From the NCBI RefSeq assembly GCF_014640555.1, contig NZ_BMHE01000020.1, positions 1-64,000 on the forward strand: 64,000 bases of DNA, in the 5' to 3' direction. Positions 52,827 to 62,311 of the stretch are shown here, piece by piece. Origin of the DNA: Paenibacillus marchantiophytorum (GTDB lineage Bacteria > Bacillota > Bacilli > Paenibacillales > NBRC-103111). How positions within the stretch are numbered: the stretch's first letter is position 1; each line of letters starts with the position of its first letter. Under the pieces are notes generated by a model. It saw nothing but the letters and a program-made list of their open reading frames with translations. It did not search any database and was not told the DNA's origin. The translations under genes were made by a program, and so were the position numbers.

Positions 52827-53201
52827 TTAGTTAAACCCAGGAAAATCTGCTAAGTCCGATAAGCGGATGAAGAAAACTATGAAAGAGAAGATAGCGAGCA
52901 ACACAATCATAAATGTATCTTTAAAGGAATCTTTCTCTTTGAGGTGAATCAAAATACCGCCGATTGATGTGATACCGAGGACAAGTGCTCCTGCCGCTGC
53001 CCAACTTGGTTCCCAAATACCGATAATGACTGCAGCAGCACCAACGAATTCAATAATCCCGGTAACAACCCGAAACCATTGCGGCAGTCCCCACTTTTTG
53101 AAGCCTTCGATATGCATTTTGGAGCCCGCTATCTTCCCAACTCCTGCCATCAAAAACATGAGCCCCAGTAGAATTTGCAAAACAATAGAAACGATAGTCA
53201 T
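52827..53201 (-). CDS. DoxX-family membrane protein
   Basis: A 124-aa protein with four predicted membrane helices (VLQILLGLMFLMAGVGKIAG, WFRVVTGIIEFVGAAAVIIG, AAAGALVLGITSIGGILIHL, FMIVLLAIFSFIVFFIRLS). DoxX-like proteins are linked to thiosulfate/quinone oxidation and redox stress in other organisms. The upstream region has the same 13-nt site as the Rrf2 regulator gene, so it is probably regulated by it. Confidence 0.88.
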   Translation of the reverse strand: MTIVSIVLQILLGLMFLMAGVGKIAGSKMHIEGFKKWGLPQWFRVVTGIIEFVGAAAVIIGIWEPSWAAAGALVLGITSIGGILIHLKEKDSFKDTFMIVLLAIFSFIVFFIRLSDLADFPGFN

Positions 53202-53328
53202 TGCGATCTCTCCCTACATCTAATTTTTTGTTAATTGCTGATGGCCGGAGGCTCCCTCCTCTTATTCGGCGCTTGCAGAAGGCACATATTAAATCAAAAG
53301 AAAAGCGCAGTTAAACTGCAACTTTGAT

Positions 53329-53341
53329 AAGCACATTATAG
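53329..53341. promoter_or_regulatory. Rrf2 operator candidate upstream of the DoxX gene
   Basis: AAGCACATTATAG, identical to 53850-53862 in front of the Rrf2 gene, and preceded in both places by a TTTRATAA-like stretch. About 130 bp upstream of the DoxX start. Confidence 0.65.
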
Positions 53342-53381
53342 ACGCTTTCCACAGGTTTGAATAGTGGCATCGCCAAAAAAT

Positions 53382-53819
53382 TTAAACGGTGAAGAAATCC
53401 ACCCGATTCATAACACTCGTTATAGTAAAATGCTTCAAATATTCAATCGTTTGCTGCTCGGCCTCCAAGAGAATTTTCTCTAATTCCGCATCCAGCAATT
53501 CGCCCGCTTCACCGCAGTCCACTTCCATTTCAGGCTCTGCCGCTCCCAACTTAACTGCGGTGTAGATGTCACCTAGCGTAATTTGCTCAGCAGGCTTTTG
53601 CAGCATATACCCGCCCTCGCGGCCTCCTTTGGACTCCACAATGCCGGCGTCAGCCAACGCTTGCATCACTCTGCGCATAAAGGTGGCATGCGAATCCACT
53701 TGATTGGCTATCGTTGCACTGGACAAAATGCTGCCGCTTTTCGCTAACCACACAATGGCGTGAACGGCTATTTTAAAACGAGGAGGACCAATATTTACTC
53801 CCCGATTGGCTGTACTCAT
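53382..53819 (-). CDS. Rrf2-family transcriptional regulator
   Basis: A 145-aa winged-helix regulator (SSATIANQVDSHATFMRRVMQALADAGIVESKGGREGGYML is the Rrf2 helix-turn-helix plus wing). It has a single cysteine (Cys102, VDCGEAG), not the three needed for an Fe-S cluster, so it would sense redox or electrophiles through a lone thiol, or something else, as in YwnA/HypR-type members. Start ATG 53819, eight nucleotides after AGGAG. Upstream of the DoxX gene on the same strand, with matching operator-like sites. Confidence 0.88.
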   Translation of the reverse strand: MSTANRGVNIGPPRFKIAVHAIVWLAKSGSILSSATIANQVDSHATFMRRVMQALADAGIVESKGGREGGYMLQKPAEQITLGDIYTAVKLGAAEPEMEVDCGEAGELLDAELEKILLEAEQQTIEYLKHFTITSVMNRVDFFTV

Positions 53820-53849
53820 ACCCATGACTCCTTTAAATGCAATTTAATA

Positions 53850-53862
53850 AAGCACATTATAG
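53850..53862. promoter_or_regulatory. Rrf2 operator candidate upstream of its own gene
   Basis: AAGCACATTATAG about 30 bp upstream of the start codon; exact repeat of 53329-53341. Confidence 0.65.
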
Positions 53863-53899
53863 TGTAGAAATCATGTCTATGCAAGAAACAATAAGGAAA

Positions 53900-53937
53900 G
53901 AAGCTGTCTCCAAAGGTTGACCTAGGAGAGCAGCTTC
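53900..53937 (-). terminator. Terminator after the sulfatase gene, recurring type
   Basis: Stem GAAGCTG / CAGCTTC; the loop-side sequence shares an exact 18-nt stretch with the hairpin at 25597-25636. Followed by CTTTCC on the minus strand. Confidence 0.65.
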
Positions 53938-54007
53938 CAATAGCTGTGCGAACGATTGTCTATTAGAATGGCCAGATTGACAGTCAGCTAAGGTTCCCTA
54001 TGTATCC

Positions 54008-55360
54008 TTAACTCATCACTTCATGATGCTTCACTTGTCTCTGACCTGCCATAACAACAGGCGCAGCCTCAATCGTCGGGATCATCGTTTCTCCAGCTTG
54101 CTGCATGCGGTTAAGCAATCTGGTTTGCATGACATCACATACTGCGCGATGAGAGGCTATGCCGATTAAATTTGTTAGTTCATAAGGGTCCGATTGCAAG
54201 TCATATAAGTAGGATTCAACATAATGATTGGAGCCAGGTTCCGCAAAACCATCTTTGTCTGGTGCGGTTACGCCATATTTCCATCTTCTCGTTCTAACTA
54301 CGCGGCCCACTTGCGTTTCACTAATTTGTACAAATACTTCCTCAGGCCATCCTTCTGCTATCCCCTTCACCAGCGGAAGGATGGAACGCCCCTGCATATC
54401 TTCAGGAACGGGAATTCCCGCAGCGTCCAATAAAGTTGGCGGCAGGTCAATTAAACTGACTAGTTCCCGAATCTGCCGCCCGCCAAAGAATCCCGGACCT
54501 GTAATCGCTGTTGGCACGCGGATCGAGGCATCATGCCCAGACCGCTTGTATTCCCCATTTCGCGTTTTGAAATGGTTGCCGTGATCCGATGTGAAGAGGA
54601 CAATCGTATTCTCGTCAAGCTGCAGTGATTTCAAGGCGTCAAGCACTCGGCCGAGCGCTTCATCAAGCCGTTTCACCATCCCATAATAACCAGCGATATG
54701 TTGAAAGGTTGATCCCCCAAGGGCGGCGAGATCTGGCGGGATCCAAGCTCCGGTATACCGTTCTTGGTAACCGTCCGGAGCCGGATAATCATCGCGATGG
54801 TTCTGATGATGCGGCTCAAGGAATGATACAAAGAGGAAAAACGGATCCTCTTGATGACGATCGATATAGCGAATAGCCGCATCCGTCATCGCATCTACCC
54901 GATAGCCTGGCAGCTTAACAGCCTTATTCTCGTTGTTGTACAACACGGTATCATAGCTGTCCGAGCTGAATTCCAACACATCCGCTGCCAGCCATTCCTT
55001 GTACCCTCCGCGTTTGTCCACAGGCACTGGCTCCTCGCCAGCCAAATGCCACTTCCCGATATAGCCTGTCTCATAACCGGCTTCATTGAAATAATGCGCC
55101 ATCGTCTTCGTATCCGCCGGCAGCGGAATACCGTTGGCAAAACAACCAGTTGTTGTTGCATATTTGCCGGATTGCAGGCACGATCTTGCCGGACCACACA
55201 CCGGTTGGCAGGTAAAAGACTGCGTTAGATGAGCACCATGCATCGCCATCCGATCAAAATTGGGCATCAATCCGAGTGGATTGCCATGCAAACCGGATGT
55301 ATCCCAGCGCTGCTGATCTGTAAAAAATACAATGACATTCGGACGTTGCTGCTGTGACAT
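54008..55360 (-). CDS. Type I sulfatase, Cys-type
   Basis: A 450-aa cytoplasmic-looking sulfatase (no signal peptide). The Cys of CGPAR (Cys55) is the residue converted to formylglycine by a maturation enzyme; near it are N-terminal Ca-binding FFTDQQR, catalytic GKWH (Lys103, His105) and SDHGNH further on. Type I sulfatases release sulfate from sulfated sugars. It is 31 bp downstream of the second permease, in the same run as the importer, so a sulfated oligosaccharide is probably imported and desulfated in the cytoplasm. The maturase is not in this window. Confidence 0.92.
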   Translation of the reverse strand: MSQQQRPNVIVFFTDQQRWDTSGLHGNPLGLMPNFDRMAMHGAHLTQSFTCQPVCGPARSCLQSGKYATTTGCFANGIPLPADTKTMAHYFNEAGYETGYIGKWHLAGEEPVPVDKRGGYKEWLAADVLEFSSDSYDTVLYNNENKAVKLPGYRVDAMTDAAIRYIDRHQEDPFFLFVSFLEPHHQNHRDDYPAPDGYQERYTGAWIPPDLAALGGSTFQHIAGYYGMVKRLDEALGRVLDALKSLQLDENTIVLFTSDHGNHFKTRNGEYKRSGHDASIRVPTAITGPGFFGGRQIRELVSLIDLPPTLLDAAGIPVPEDMQGRSILPLVKGIAEGWPEEVFVQISETQVGRVVRTRRWKYGVTAPDKDGFAEPGSNHYVESYLYDLQSDPYELTNLIGIASHRAVCDVMQTRLLNRMQQAGETMIPTIEAAPVVMAGQRQVKHHEVMS

Positions 55361-55391
55361 AAGTTATCCCTCCTGATTTCTCTCTAAATCT

Positions 55392-56273
55392 CTACTCCTT
55401 GACGCCACCCGCGGTCAAACCTTCAACCATGTATCGCTGCAGGAACATAAAAGCAATGAGCAGCGGGATCGTTGCAGCTGCCGCAGCCGCCGTAGCTCCT
55501 GACCAATTGGCCGAATATTCGCCCAGGAAGGTCAGCGACAATCCAGGGCTGAGCGTTCTTTTGCCAATATCACTAACCAGCGTTAACCCGAATAAGAAGT
55601 CATCCCACGCAATCAAAAACGTGTAAATCGCAATCGCCATAATCCCCGGTTTCGAAAGAGGGACAATAATCGTAAACAACGTTTTGAACCGAGAAGCCCC
55701 ATCGATTTCCGCTGCTTCCTCCAAATCCTTGGAGATGCCATTAAAGAAAGTCCGCATCAGCATGATACTGAAAGGCAGCGAAGTCGAAGTTGATGCTAGA
55801 ATCAGAACATACAACGTATTCAATAGATGCAAAGCCTGATATTGCGAATAGAGGCCAATAACCAAGGTGACTGTCGGGAACATTTGAGCGGACAGGAAAA
55901 GCAGCGTCAATAAATTGCTCCCTTTGAATTTGAACCGTGAGAGCGCGTACCCAGCAAATATCGAGACGAAAATGCAGAGCACGGTCGCTCCAACGGCGAC
56001 GAATATGGTGTTCTTGTAGAAGGTCAGAAAAACAGACGAACGTAAAATTTCTATATAGCTGGCCAAGGTCATATGCACAGGAAACCATTTGGGCGGAAGC
56101 TGCAATAATTCGCTATTCGTATGCAGGGACGTCACCAGAATCCAGTACACAGGGAACAACAGAAAGATCAGGATGATCCCCAGAAAAACGTAGCTCCAGC
56201 CCTCGCGTCTGCGAGGTTTTTGGTTGCGCTTACTTGAAAGGCTTGTTAGCGGCATTGCTTTTGCCATAGGCAT
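55392..56273 (-). CDS. Carbohydrate ABC permease, MalG type
   Basis: A 293-aa membrane protein with six predicted helices and the EAA loop LEEAAEIDGASRFKTLFTIIVPLSKPGI. AGGAGGG precedes the ATG, and only 12 bp separate it from the partner permease gene upstream. Third gene of the sulfatase-linked importer operon. Confidence 0.93.
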   Translation of the reverse strand: MPMAKAMPLTSLSSKRNQKPRRREGWSYVFLGIILIFLLFPVYWILVTSLHTNSELLQLPPKWFPVHMTLASYIEILRSSVFLTFYKNTIFVAVGATVLCIFVSIFAGYALSRFKFKGSNLLTLLFLSAQMFPTVTLVIGLYSQYQALHLLNTLYVLILASTSTSLPFSIMLMRTFFNGISKDLEEAAEIDGASRFKTLFTIIVPLSKPGIMAIAIYTFLIAWDDFLFGLTLVSDIGKRTLSPGLSLTFLGEYSANWSGATAAAAAATIPLLIAFMFLQRYMVEGLTAGGVKE

Positions 56274-56285
56274 GTAAAATCCCTC

Positions 56286-57176
56286 CTATCTGTCGTCCCG
56301 ATTCATGATGCGGGTGAAAATGATGGAAAAGACGAACAACAGCACAAGCCAAATGACACCGATTGCCGAAGCTTTCCCCATTTCATATCTTGAAAATGCC
56401 GTTATATAAGTGAGAATGGCAAGTGAGCTCGTGCTGCCCGCCGGTCCTCCATTGGTAAGGGTGAAGAATAAAGTGAACATCTGAAAATTATTCACAATCA
56501 TAATGAGCGAAACGCTGCTAATCACAGGTTTCAACATGGGCAAGGTGATTTGGGTGAACAATTTCCATCCACTCGCGCCGTCGATGCGAGCAGCCTCATA
56601 CAAGCTGGCTGAAATACCCTGCAAGCCTGCCAGAAGCATGACCGCTACAAGCGGTGTCTGGCGGAATATGGCGACTACGATAATAGAGGGAAGCGCGAAA
56701 CGCGTACTTTGCAGCCAATTGATATTATCGTCAATAAGGCCCAGATGAACCAAAGAATAGTTGAGAACCCCATAATCGCTTTGATAAATCCAAAGAAAAA
56801 TAAGCGCGGTTACGATGGTCGGAATTGCCCAAGGAATCATAATAATACTGCGATAAAAAGTGCGGAATCGGATATCCCGATTCAATACCACAGCCAGCGC
56901 CATACCGAGAAGCAAATCGATCGTCACAGTTATCAGAACGTAAACTAATGTAACGCGCAAGGAATGATAAAATTCCGAGGATTGCAGCAGTTCCGTATAG
57001 TTGGCGAAGTTATTCCAATTTTGTTCCGACGAGAGCAGTGAATAATCGGTGAAGCTCATGAGGACTGATTTAATTAGCGGACTGATGATCGTTAAAGCTA
57101 ATAAAATGATAGAAGGCAGCAGCAAAATCGCTGCGAATGCGAAGTTTTTATGTTGGCGGGTTAGCCTTAGATTCAA
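56286..57176 (-). CDS. Sugar ABC permease, MalF/UgpA type
   Basis: A 296-aa membrane protein with six predicted helices and the EAA loop LYEAARIDGASGWKLFTQITLPML. The start codon appears to be TTG, six nucleotides after GGGGTGAG. Follows the binding-protein gene by 75 bp. Confidence 0.92.
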   Translation of the reverse strand: MNLRLTRQHKNFAFAAILLLPSIILLALTIISPLIKSVLMSFTDYSLLSSEQNWNNFANYTELLQSSEFYHSLRVTLVYVLITVTIDLLLGMALAVVLNRDIRFRTFYRSIIMIPWAIPTIVTALIFLWIYQSDYGVLNYSLVHLGLIDDNINWLQSTRFALPSIIVVAIFRQTPLVAVMLLAGLQGISASLYEAARIDGASGWKLFTQITLPMLKPVISSVSLIMIVNNFQMFTLFFTLTNGGPAGSTSSLAILTYITAFSRYEMGKASAIGVIWLVLLFVFSIIFTRIMNRDDR

Positions 57177-57251
57177 TTTTTCTCACCCCATCCGAATAGG
57201 TCTAAAAGGGAAAGGCGAAAGGGTCGAGGCACTCCCGCCTTCACTTGAGCG

Positions 57252-58607
57252 TTATTTCTTGTACAATTCTTTGATTTTCGGCATGACAGTTGCAATCGCT
57301 TCATCGGGGCTTTTTCCACCCTCTGTGACGATAACGATCATATCTGTGGAGCTTTTCATGGCGTTATCAAACTTAGGATTCGTCGCCGGAACTGGTGATG
57401 CTGTTTTCATTTGCGCGTTGAACACTTTGGAATAATTGTCTTCATTCATTTCCGGCAGGGCAGAGACCGATTTGCGCGACGACATCACGCCATTGAGCTT
57501 GTGATAGATGGCCATCGCTTCTTTGGATACCAAATATTTCACTAATTCGGCGGACTCCGCTTTATGTTTGCCTTCTGCGGAAACAACGAGTTGATGCTCC
57601 GTGAAGAAAGTCTCGCTGCGTCCTGTTTTCCCCGTCGGAACGGTGGCTACGCCCCATTCTTTATCGAATTCCGCCCCTTTGCCGCTCATATTGCGGAAGT
57701 TCGTGCGGCCAAAATCACCATCGATAATCATGCCCAGCGCGCCCGTGGCGAACATCGGACGAAGTTCAGCCATCGCAGCACCTTTCGGCGAGATCTTGTT
57801 ATTAATTAGATCCTTCATATAGCTCAAAGAATCTTTCAATGCCGTGCCTTGATCATAAATGATAGTCCCTTGATCATCCACGAATTTCCCGCCGTAGGAA
57901 TACGTCATTCGCAGCAGCATATTGCCTGTGTAGGAATCCGAAGCTCCCGTTTCGCCGATCCCATAAACAGGATTACCTTTCTCATCTTTCCCGAGCGCCG
58001 CAATTTTCTTCGCATACTGGATCATTTCATCCCATGTGGTTGGCGGCTTTTCCGGGTCTAAACCAGCTTTTTTGAACAGTGTTTTGTTCCAAAACAGTGC
58101 GCTCGGATGCGGTGCCCAAGGCATCGCCATGACTTTGCCGCTGAAGGTGACTCCCGCCTTGCTGCCGTCCACGATGTCATTAACGATATCCGCGCCGAGC
58201 ACGTCCTGTGCAGGAGCGGCCAATTTGGCCCCAACGAAGGCCGGCGTGAAGTTCTGATTGGACATCGAAACATCTGGCGGATTACCGCCGGCGGAACTGA
58301 CCAGCACTTGGTCCTTGAACTGGGCGAATGGAATCCCGATGGATTTCACTTTAATATTCGGATGGCTCTTCTCAAAATCAGCGATCATTTGGTTATAAGC
58401 CTCTTTGGTTCCGTCCTCAACAGAAATCCAGTTGGCGAATGAAATTTCTACAGGTTTTGCATTCTTCGACGCATCCGTTGTGCTTTTGGGTTCTGCGGAA
58501 CCAGAGCCGCCTGATGGTGTAGAATTCGTACTTGATCCACAAGCTGTTAGCGCTGTCAGTAAGCTTAATGCTGCAGCACTCATGGCCATTTTATTCCAAA
58601 CTTTCAT
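57252..58607 (-). CDS. Sugar ABC substrate-binding lipoprotein, family 1
   Basis: A 451-aa lipoprotein with signal peptide and lipobox LTACG (Cys23), a Ser/Gly-rich linker, and a MalE/UgpB-like domain. I chose the ATG at 58607 (GGGGGA upstream; signal peptide begins here), not the frame start at 58730, which extends through the terminator. First gene of the importer-sulfatase operon, directly after the YesM/YesN pair that probably controls it. Confidence 0.92.
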   Translation of the reverse strand: MKVWNKMAMSAAALSLLTALTACGSSTNSTPSGGSGSAEPKSTTDASKNAKPVEISFANWISVEDGTKEAYNQMIADFEKSHPNIKVKSIGIPFAQFKDQVLVSSAGGNPPDVSMSNQNFTPAFVGAKLAAPAQDVLGADIVNDIVDGSKAGVTFSGKVMAMPWAPHPSALFWNKTLFKKAGLDPEKPPTTWDEMIQYAKKIAALGKDEKGNPVYGIGETGASDSYTGNMLLRMTYSYGGKFVDDQGTIIYDQGTALKDSLSYMKDLINNKISPKGAAMAELRPMFATGALGMIIDGDFGRTNFRNMSGKGAEFDKEWGVATVPTGKTGRSETFFTEHQLVVSAEGKHKAESAELVKYLVSKEAMAIYHKLNGVMSSRKSVSALPEMNEDNYSKVFNAQMKTASPVPATNPKFDNAMKSSTDMIVIVTEGGKSPDEAIATVMPKIKELYKK

Positions 58608-58678
58608 GTGATCCCCCGCCTCTATTCTCATTGGTACGGCTTGCTTATCGTGTGCCGATGACTTCATTATATAAAAAG

Positions 58679-58711
58679 GGTGCCGAAAATTTTGTTCATA
58701 TTTTCGGCACC
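58679..58711 (-). terminator. Terminator after the YesN-type regulator
   Basis: Perfect 12-bp stem GGTGCCGAAAAT / ATTTTCGGCACC with a 9-nt loop, followed on the minus strand by CTTTTTATAT. It separates the two-component operon from the importer operon. Confidence 0.93.
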
Positions 58712-58775
58712 TTTGGTCTTTTATTAGCAATAAAAAATCTGGATTTTCTGTCTATTGTTCCACTCTCGGAAATCT

Positions 58776-60404
58776 TCACACTTTTTTGCGCTTAAACTCC
58801 AGCGGTGTCATGCCTGTCACTTTCTTGAATACTTTGGATAAATAGCTTCCATCCGGATAGCCAACTTTCTCGGAAAGACGTCCGATTTGGGTCTCGCCAT
58901 CGAGAATCAGCTCTTTCACCTTGTTGATCCGCACTTGGGTCAAATAATCATTATAGCTGTTCCCGGTTTCTTTTTTGAACAGCTCGCTAAGGTAGTTGCG
59001 GTTCAAATGAACATAATCCGCTGCCTCCTGCAAGGAGACACCCTCGGCATAATGCTTCCGCACGAAATCGCACACTTTGCGAATCGTATCGCTGTATGGA
59101 TGCTGCAACGTCTCAGCTTCCGCCAGCACATGACCTGCCCTTGCCAACAGCCACGCGCTGACGCGCTCAAATGTCGGCAAATGAGCAATCTCCTCATGCC
59201 AGATATCCGTTTCACGCGCGTGAAAAGCCAGCCCAGCCGTTGTTCTTATTCTGCGAAGTGTTCGCTGCAGCAGAAACACGGCTTCCATGCAGAAAGCTTT
59301 GACTTCTTTTTCGGTAAATTGCAGTTCAATGCCAATCGCCTCCATCACTTCGCCAATATCATGGAGAGCCGCAGCAAATTGGTCACGGTCCAATTGTACG
59401 GACACCTTTTCGAGACAGGTTGGCAGCAGCGTATAATTTCTTGCCGTTGACGTGCTCGGTTCATCCGAGAACCAAGAAATACTTTTGCGCGCATAGAATC
59501 GCTTATGATTCAGCACTTCACTTGCTTCTTCAAGCTGCTGCCCCATAGACGCGATATTGAGCGAAGGCATGCTGATCCCTACTGACACAGATATACCCAG
59601 CAGATTCTGCAAGCATCCGGAGATCCGATGCGCATACTGCAAGGTCATTTCACGGAGTGATTTTTCTCCCAAAAGCGCGCAATTGAATACAGCCACATAA
59701 GTCTCTTTGTCAAAAACAAAACAGCAGCCGCTATTCGCCTCAGTCAGCAGCGTCTCATCAATAATATTGATCACCGCCGAATCCAAGAGATCGGAATCAC
59801 GTATTTTAGCTTGATTCCTGGCTTCTATCGGATCGTCGCAGCGAATGGCCATCACCATCAGATGCCTGCTTTTGAGTGGAATCCGCAGCGTCTCCATCTT
59901 CTCCTCAAATTCTTCGGCGGCAATACGCTTGCCACGCAACAAATCGCCGAAATATAGCGACCGCAGCGCATACTGATTCATATGAATCGTGCTTTTTAAG
60001 CTGCTTACTTCCTGGTTGCGATCCCGCTCCCTTTCGATCTCTGCCTTCGCTTTTCGCAAAGCTTTGCTGATCTCCTCTACCGTGACCTCCGCTTTCAACA
60101 AATATTCACTGGCCCCGGCTTTCATCGCTTCCGAAGCGTAGTGAAATTCGCTATATGAGCTTAAAATCAAACATTGAATCGAAGGCCGCTCTGTTTTCAA
60201 CTGCGTGATGAAGGCAATCCCATCCATGACGGGCATTTTGATATCCGTAATCACTACATGGACGTCCATGTTCCTGCATACCTCTAATGCCTCTTTCCCA
60301 TTGCTGCATGACGCAATCAGATGAACGGGAATCTCTATTTTCTGCACGAGAATCTCAAACCATCGCCGGATTTGAGCTTCATCATCGACGATAATAATGT
60401 TCAA
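58776..60404 (-). CDS. Response regulator, YesN/AraC type
   Basis: A 542-aa regulator: receiver domain 1-120 with D7-D8, phosphoacceptor Asp54 in ITDIKMPVMDG; a long central linker (about 150-420); and an AraC helix-turn-helix pair at 440-542 (VSLQEAADYVHLNRNYLSELFKKETG, then VGYPDGSYLSKVFKKVTGMTPLEFKR). I chose a TTG start at 60404 overlapping the kinase stop (TTGA), with GAGGAG about 11 nt upstream. Likely activator of the sulfatase-linked importer. Confidence 0.92.
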   Translation of the reverse strand: MNIIIVDDEAQIRRWFEILVQKIEIPVHLIASCSNGKEALEVCRNMDVHVVITDIKMPVMDGIAFITQLKTERPSIQCLILSSYSEFHYASEAMKAGASEYLLKAEVTVEEISKALRKAKAEIERERDRNQEVSSLKSTIHMNQYALRSLYFGDLLRGKRIAAEEFEEKMETLRIPLKSRHLMVMAIRCDDPIEARNQAKIRDSDLLDSAVINIIDETLLTEANSGCCFVFDKETYVAVFNCALLGEKSLREMTLQYAHRISGCLQNLLGISVSVGISMPSLNIASMGQQLEEASEVLNHKRFYARKSISWFSDEPSTSTARNYTLLPTCLEKVSVQLDRDQFAAALHDIGEVMEAIGIELQFTEKEVKAFCMEAVFLLQRTLRRIRTTAGLAFHARETDIWHEEIAHLPTFERVSAWLLARAGHVLAEAETLQHPYSDTIRKVCDFVRKHYAEGVSLQEAADYVHLNRNYLSELFKKETGNSYNDYLTQVRINKVKELILDGETQIGRLSEKVGYPDGSYLSKVFKKVTGMTPLEFKRKKV

Positions 60405-62197
60405 CGCTGTTTCAGCTCCTCTATTCGAATAAAAACCGGCCAACTTAATAAAATGCTCGTTCCTTGCTCATTCGACTGAATGACTTCCAACCCATAATTA
60501 GTCCCAAAATGTGTTCTCATTCGGCTTTGCACATTGCGCAGCCCCATCCCGCCTGCTGTTTGCAACACTGTATCGGTCAAAGAGCCGCCATCTGTTGAAA
60601 CTAAGGCAATACCGACACCGTTATCGGAGATTAACAGTTTAATTTCCTCATTCTCCATCCAGCCTTGGACCCGAATCTCTCCCGGTCCCTCCTTAGGCTC
60701 GATGCCATGAAAAATGGCATTTTCCACGATCGGCTGCAGCAGCAATTTCAACGTCCGGTAAGCACCTATCTGCTCATCGATATGAAAAAAAACTTGCAGC
60801 TTATCATATTGACGAGCCATTTGAATGTTAACATAATTATGCAGATTGTCTATTTCCTCAGCAATCGTTATATATTCTCGCTCATCTGAGAGCGTTTTCC
60901 TCAGCAGCTTCACCATGGAAACGATCACGTGATCAATTTTCTCTATCGGTTCCGTCACGAGCATGGAGCGAATGGAAGCCAGCGTATTATATAAAAAATG
61001 CGTATTAATCTGAGACTGCAGATTCTGCATTTCAGTTTTCCGTTTTAAATCCTGCTCTACAATGACCTGATCCCGGAGTTCCTCGATCCGTCCGACCATC
61101 GAGTTGAACTTATTCGCCAATTCGCCAATTTCATCCTTGCTCTGAATTTCCGAGCGTTCGCTTAAATCCCCCATCTCGACACGCTTCATGCTGGTATACA
61201 AACGCCGGATGGGTACGGACAACCGACTTGCGATAACATAAGAAACGAGAACAGATAAGAGCAGCAGAACAGCGAGCACAATCAATGTAAGCCATTTGGA
61301 TTTATTTACATTCTGGAGCAGCGTGTCCAGAGGCGTGTAAGAAACGATCGTCCAGTCCGTACTTTCCACCTTGTGGTAGGTAACTAACATAGGCTTCCCA
61401 GCAATTTTCACATTAAAATGACCTGCTATACCGGCAAAATTGGAAAAATAAGAGTCATTCCGAATCGGACTGCCCAGCTTGCTTTTATCCGCCGCCGAAA
61501 TAACAATGCCTTTATTATCAAAAATAAGCATCTGCTCATCCGCAGTTGCCGCAGCCGCATACTGTTTATATAGAAAGCTTTCACCAACATTGATCATTAA
61601 TAGACCTAGCGTAGAATTATTTTCAAAATCTTTGAGCAGCCGAATCGCTGATACATAATGCTCCTCATTCACCGTAGCCGCAAGGGTCGGCGCTGGGTTT
61701 GAATCCCAGATGATTCCGCCATTTTGTTGCTCGACTTGTTGAAACCAGGGATAGTTTCTTAACGAGCCGATACCAAATTTCGGTCCATTATAGAAGGTAT
61801 GAAGTTCAACACCATTGAATCCGAAGATCGAGGTATAATACTCAAGCCATGTATAAGCATACCGATAAGTCACAATAAGTTTCGTTAGAAACTGCTGCTG
61901 CAGACGCTCCTGATACGCCCGATCACCAGCGGGACTCTGCAATAATGACCTCAGTTCTTCGTTGGAGAAATAAATAGTCGAGATCGCATTCAAATCGGAA
62001 GCCATAATGCCCAGCTTCTCAGAAATAAGTCCCAGTGATTTCAGCTTGGCTGCTCCGGCCTGCTCTTCAATTGTATTTCTTGTTATCGTTAACGAAAAAT
62101 AACTGAACACACCTAGCGGCAGTACAACCAAGGCAAGGAAGGAAATTAGCATTTTGTGCTGCACACTGCTTCGCTTGATAAACAACCAGTTGAACAT
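60401..62197 (-). CDS. Sensor histidine kinase, YesM type
   Basis: A 598-aa membrane kinase: TM1 about 16-38, a Cache-like sensor domain, TM2 about 302-323, HAMP 324-378, phosphoacceptor His400 in QSQINTHFLYNTL, and the HATPase domain (NAIFHG, ISDNGVGI, GMGLRNVQSRMR). The usual Pro before the His is replaced by Thr (NTHFLYN). Overlaps the response-regulator gene by 4 bp. The stimulus is probably a sugar released by the neighbouring secreted enzyme or an imported sulfated glycan. Confidence 0.93.
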   Translation of the reverse strand: MFNWLFIKRSSVQHKMLISFLALVVLPLGVFSYFSLTITRNTIEEQAGAAKLKSLGLISEKLGIMASDLNAISTIYFSNEELRSLLQSPAGDRAYQERLQQQFLTKLIVTYRYAYTWLEYYTSIFGFNGVELHTFYNGPKFGIGSLRNYPWFQQVEQQNGGIIWDSNPAPTLAATVNEEHYVSAIRLLKDFENNSTLGLLMINVGESFLYKQYAAAATADEQMLIFDNKGIVISAADKSKLGSPIRNDSYFSNFAGIAGHFNVKIAGKPMLVTYHKVESTDWTIVSYTPLDTLLQNVNKSKWLTLIVLAVLLLLSVLVSYVIASRLSVPIRRLYTSMKRVEMGDLSERSEIQSKDEIGELANKFNSMVGRIEELRDQVIVEQDLKRKTEMQNLQSQINTHFLYNTLASIRSMLVTEPIEKIDHVIVSMVKLLRKTLSDEREYITIAEEIDNLHNYVNIQMARQYDKLQVFFHIDEQIGAYRTLKLLLQPIVENAIFHGIEPKEGPGEIRVQGWMENEEIKLLISDNGVGIALVSTDGGSLTDTVLQTAGGMGLRNVQSRMRTHFGTNYGLEVIQSNEQGTSILLSWPVFIRIEELKQR

Positions 62198-62267
62198 GAC
62201 TTCCCCCTCCGATTCTTAACCTATTATAGCAAAATAGTGCACTGCCATCTGCATCGACTTCTATGCA

Positions 62268-62293
62268 AAGAGAGCCTCCATAGAGACTCTCTT
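62268..62293 (-). terminator. Weak terminator after the GH43-like gene
   Basis: Stem AAGAGAG / CTCTCTT with a 12-nt loop and only TTT afterwards on the minus strand; some read-through into the two-component genes is possible. Confidence 0.55.
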
Positions 62294-62311
62294 GTCCTTG
62301 CCCTGCGATCT

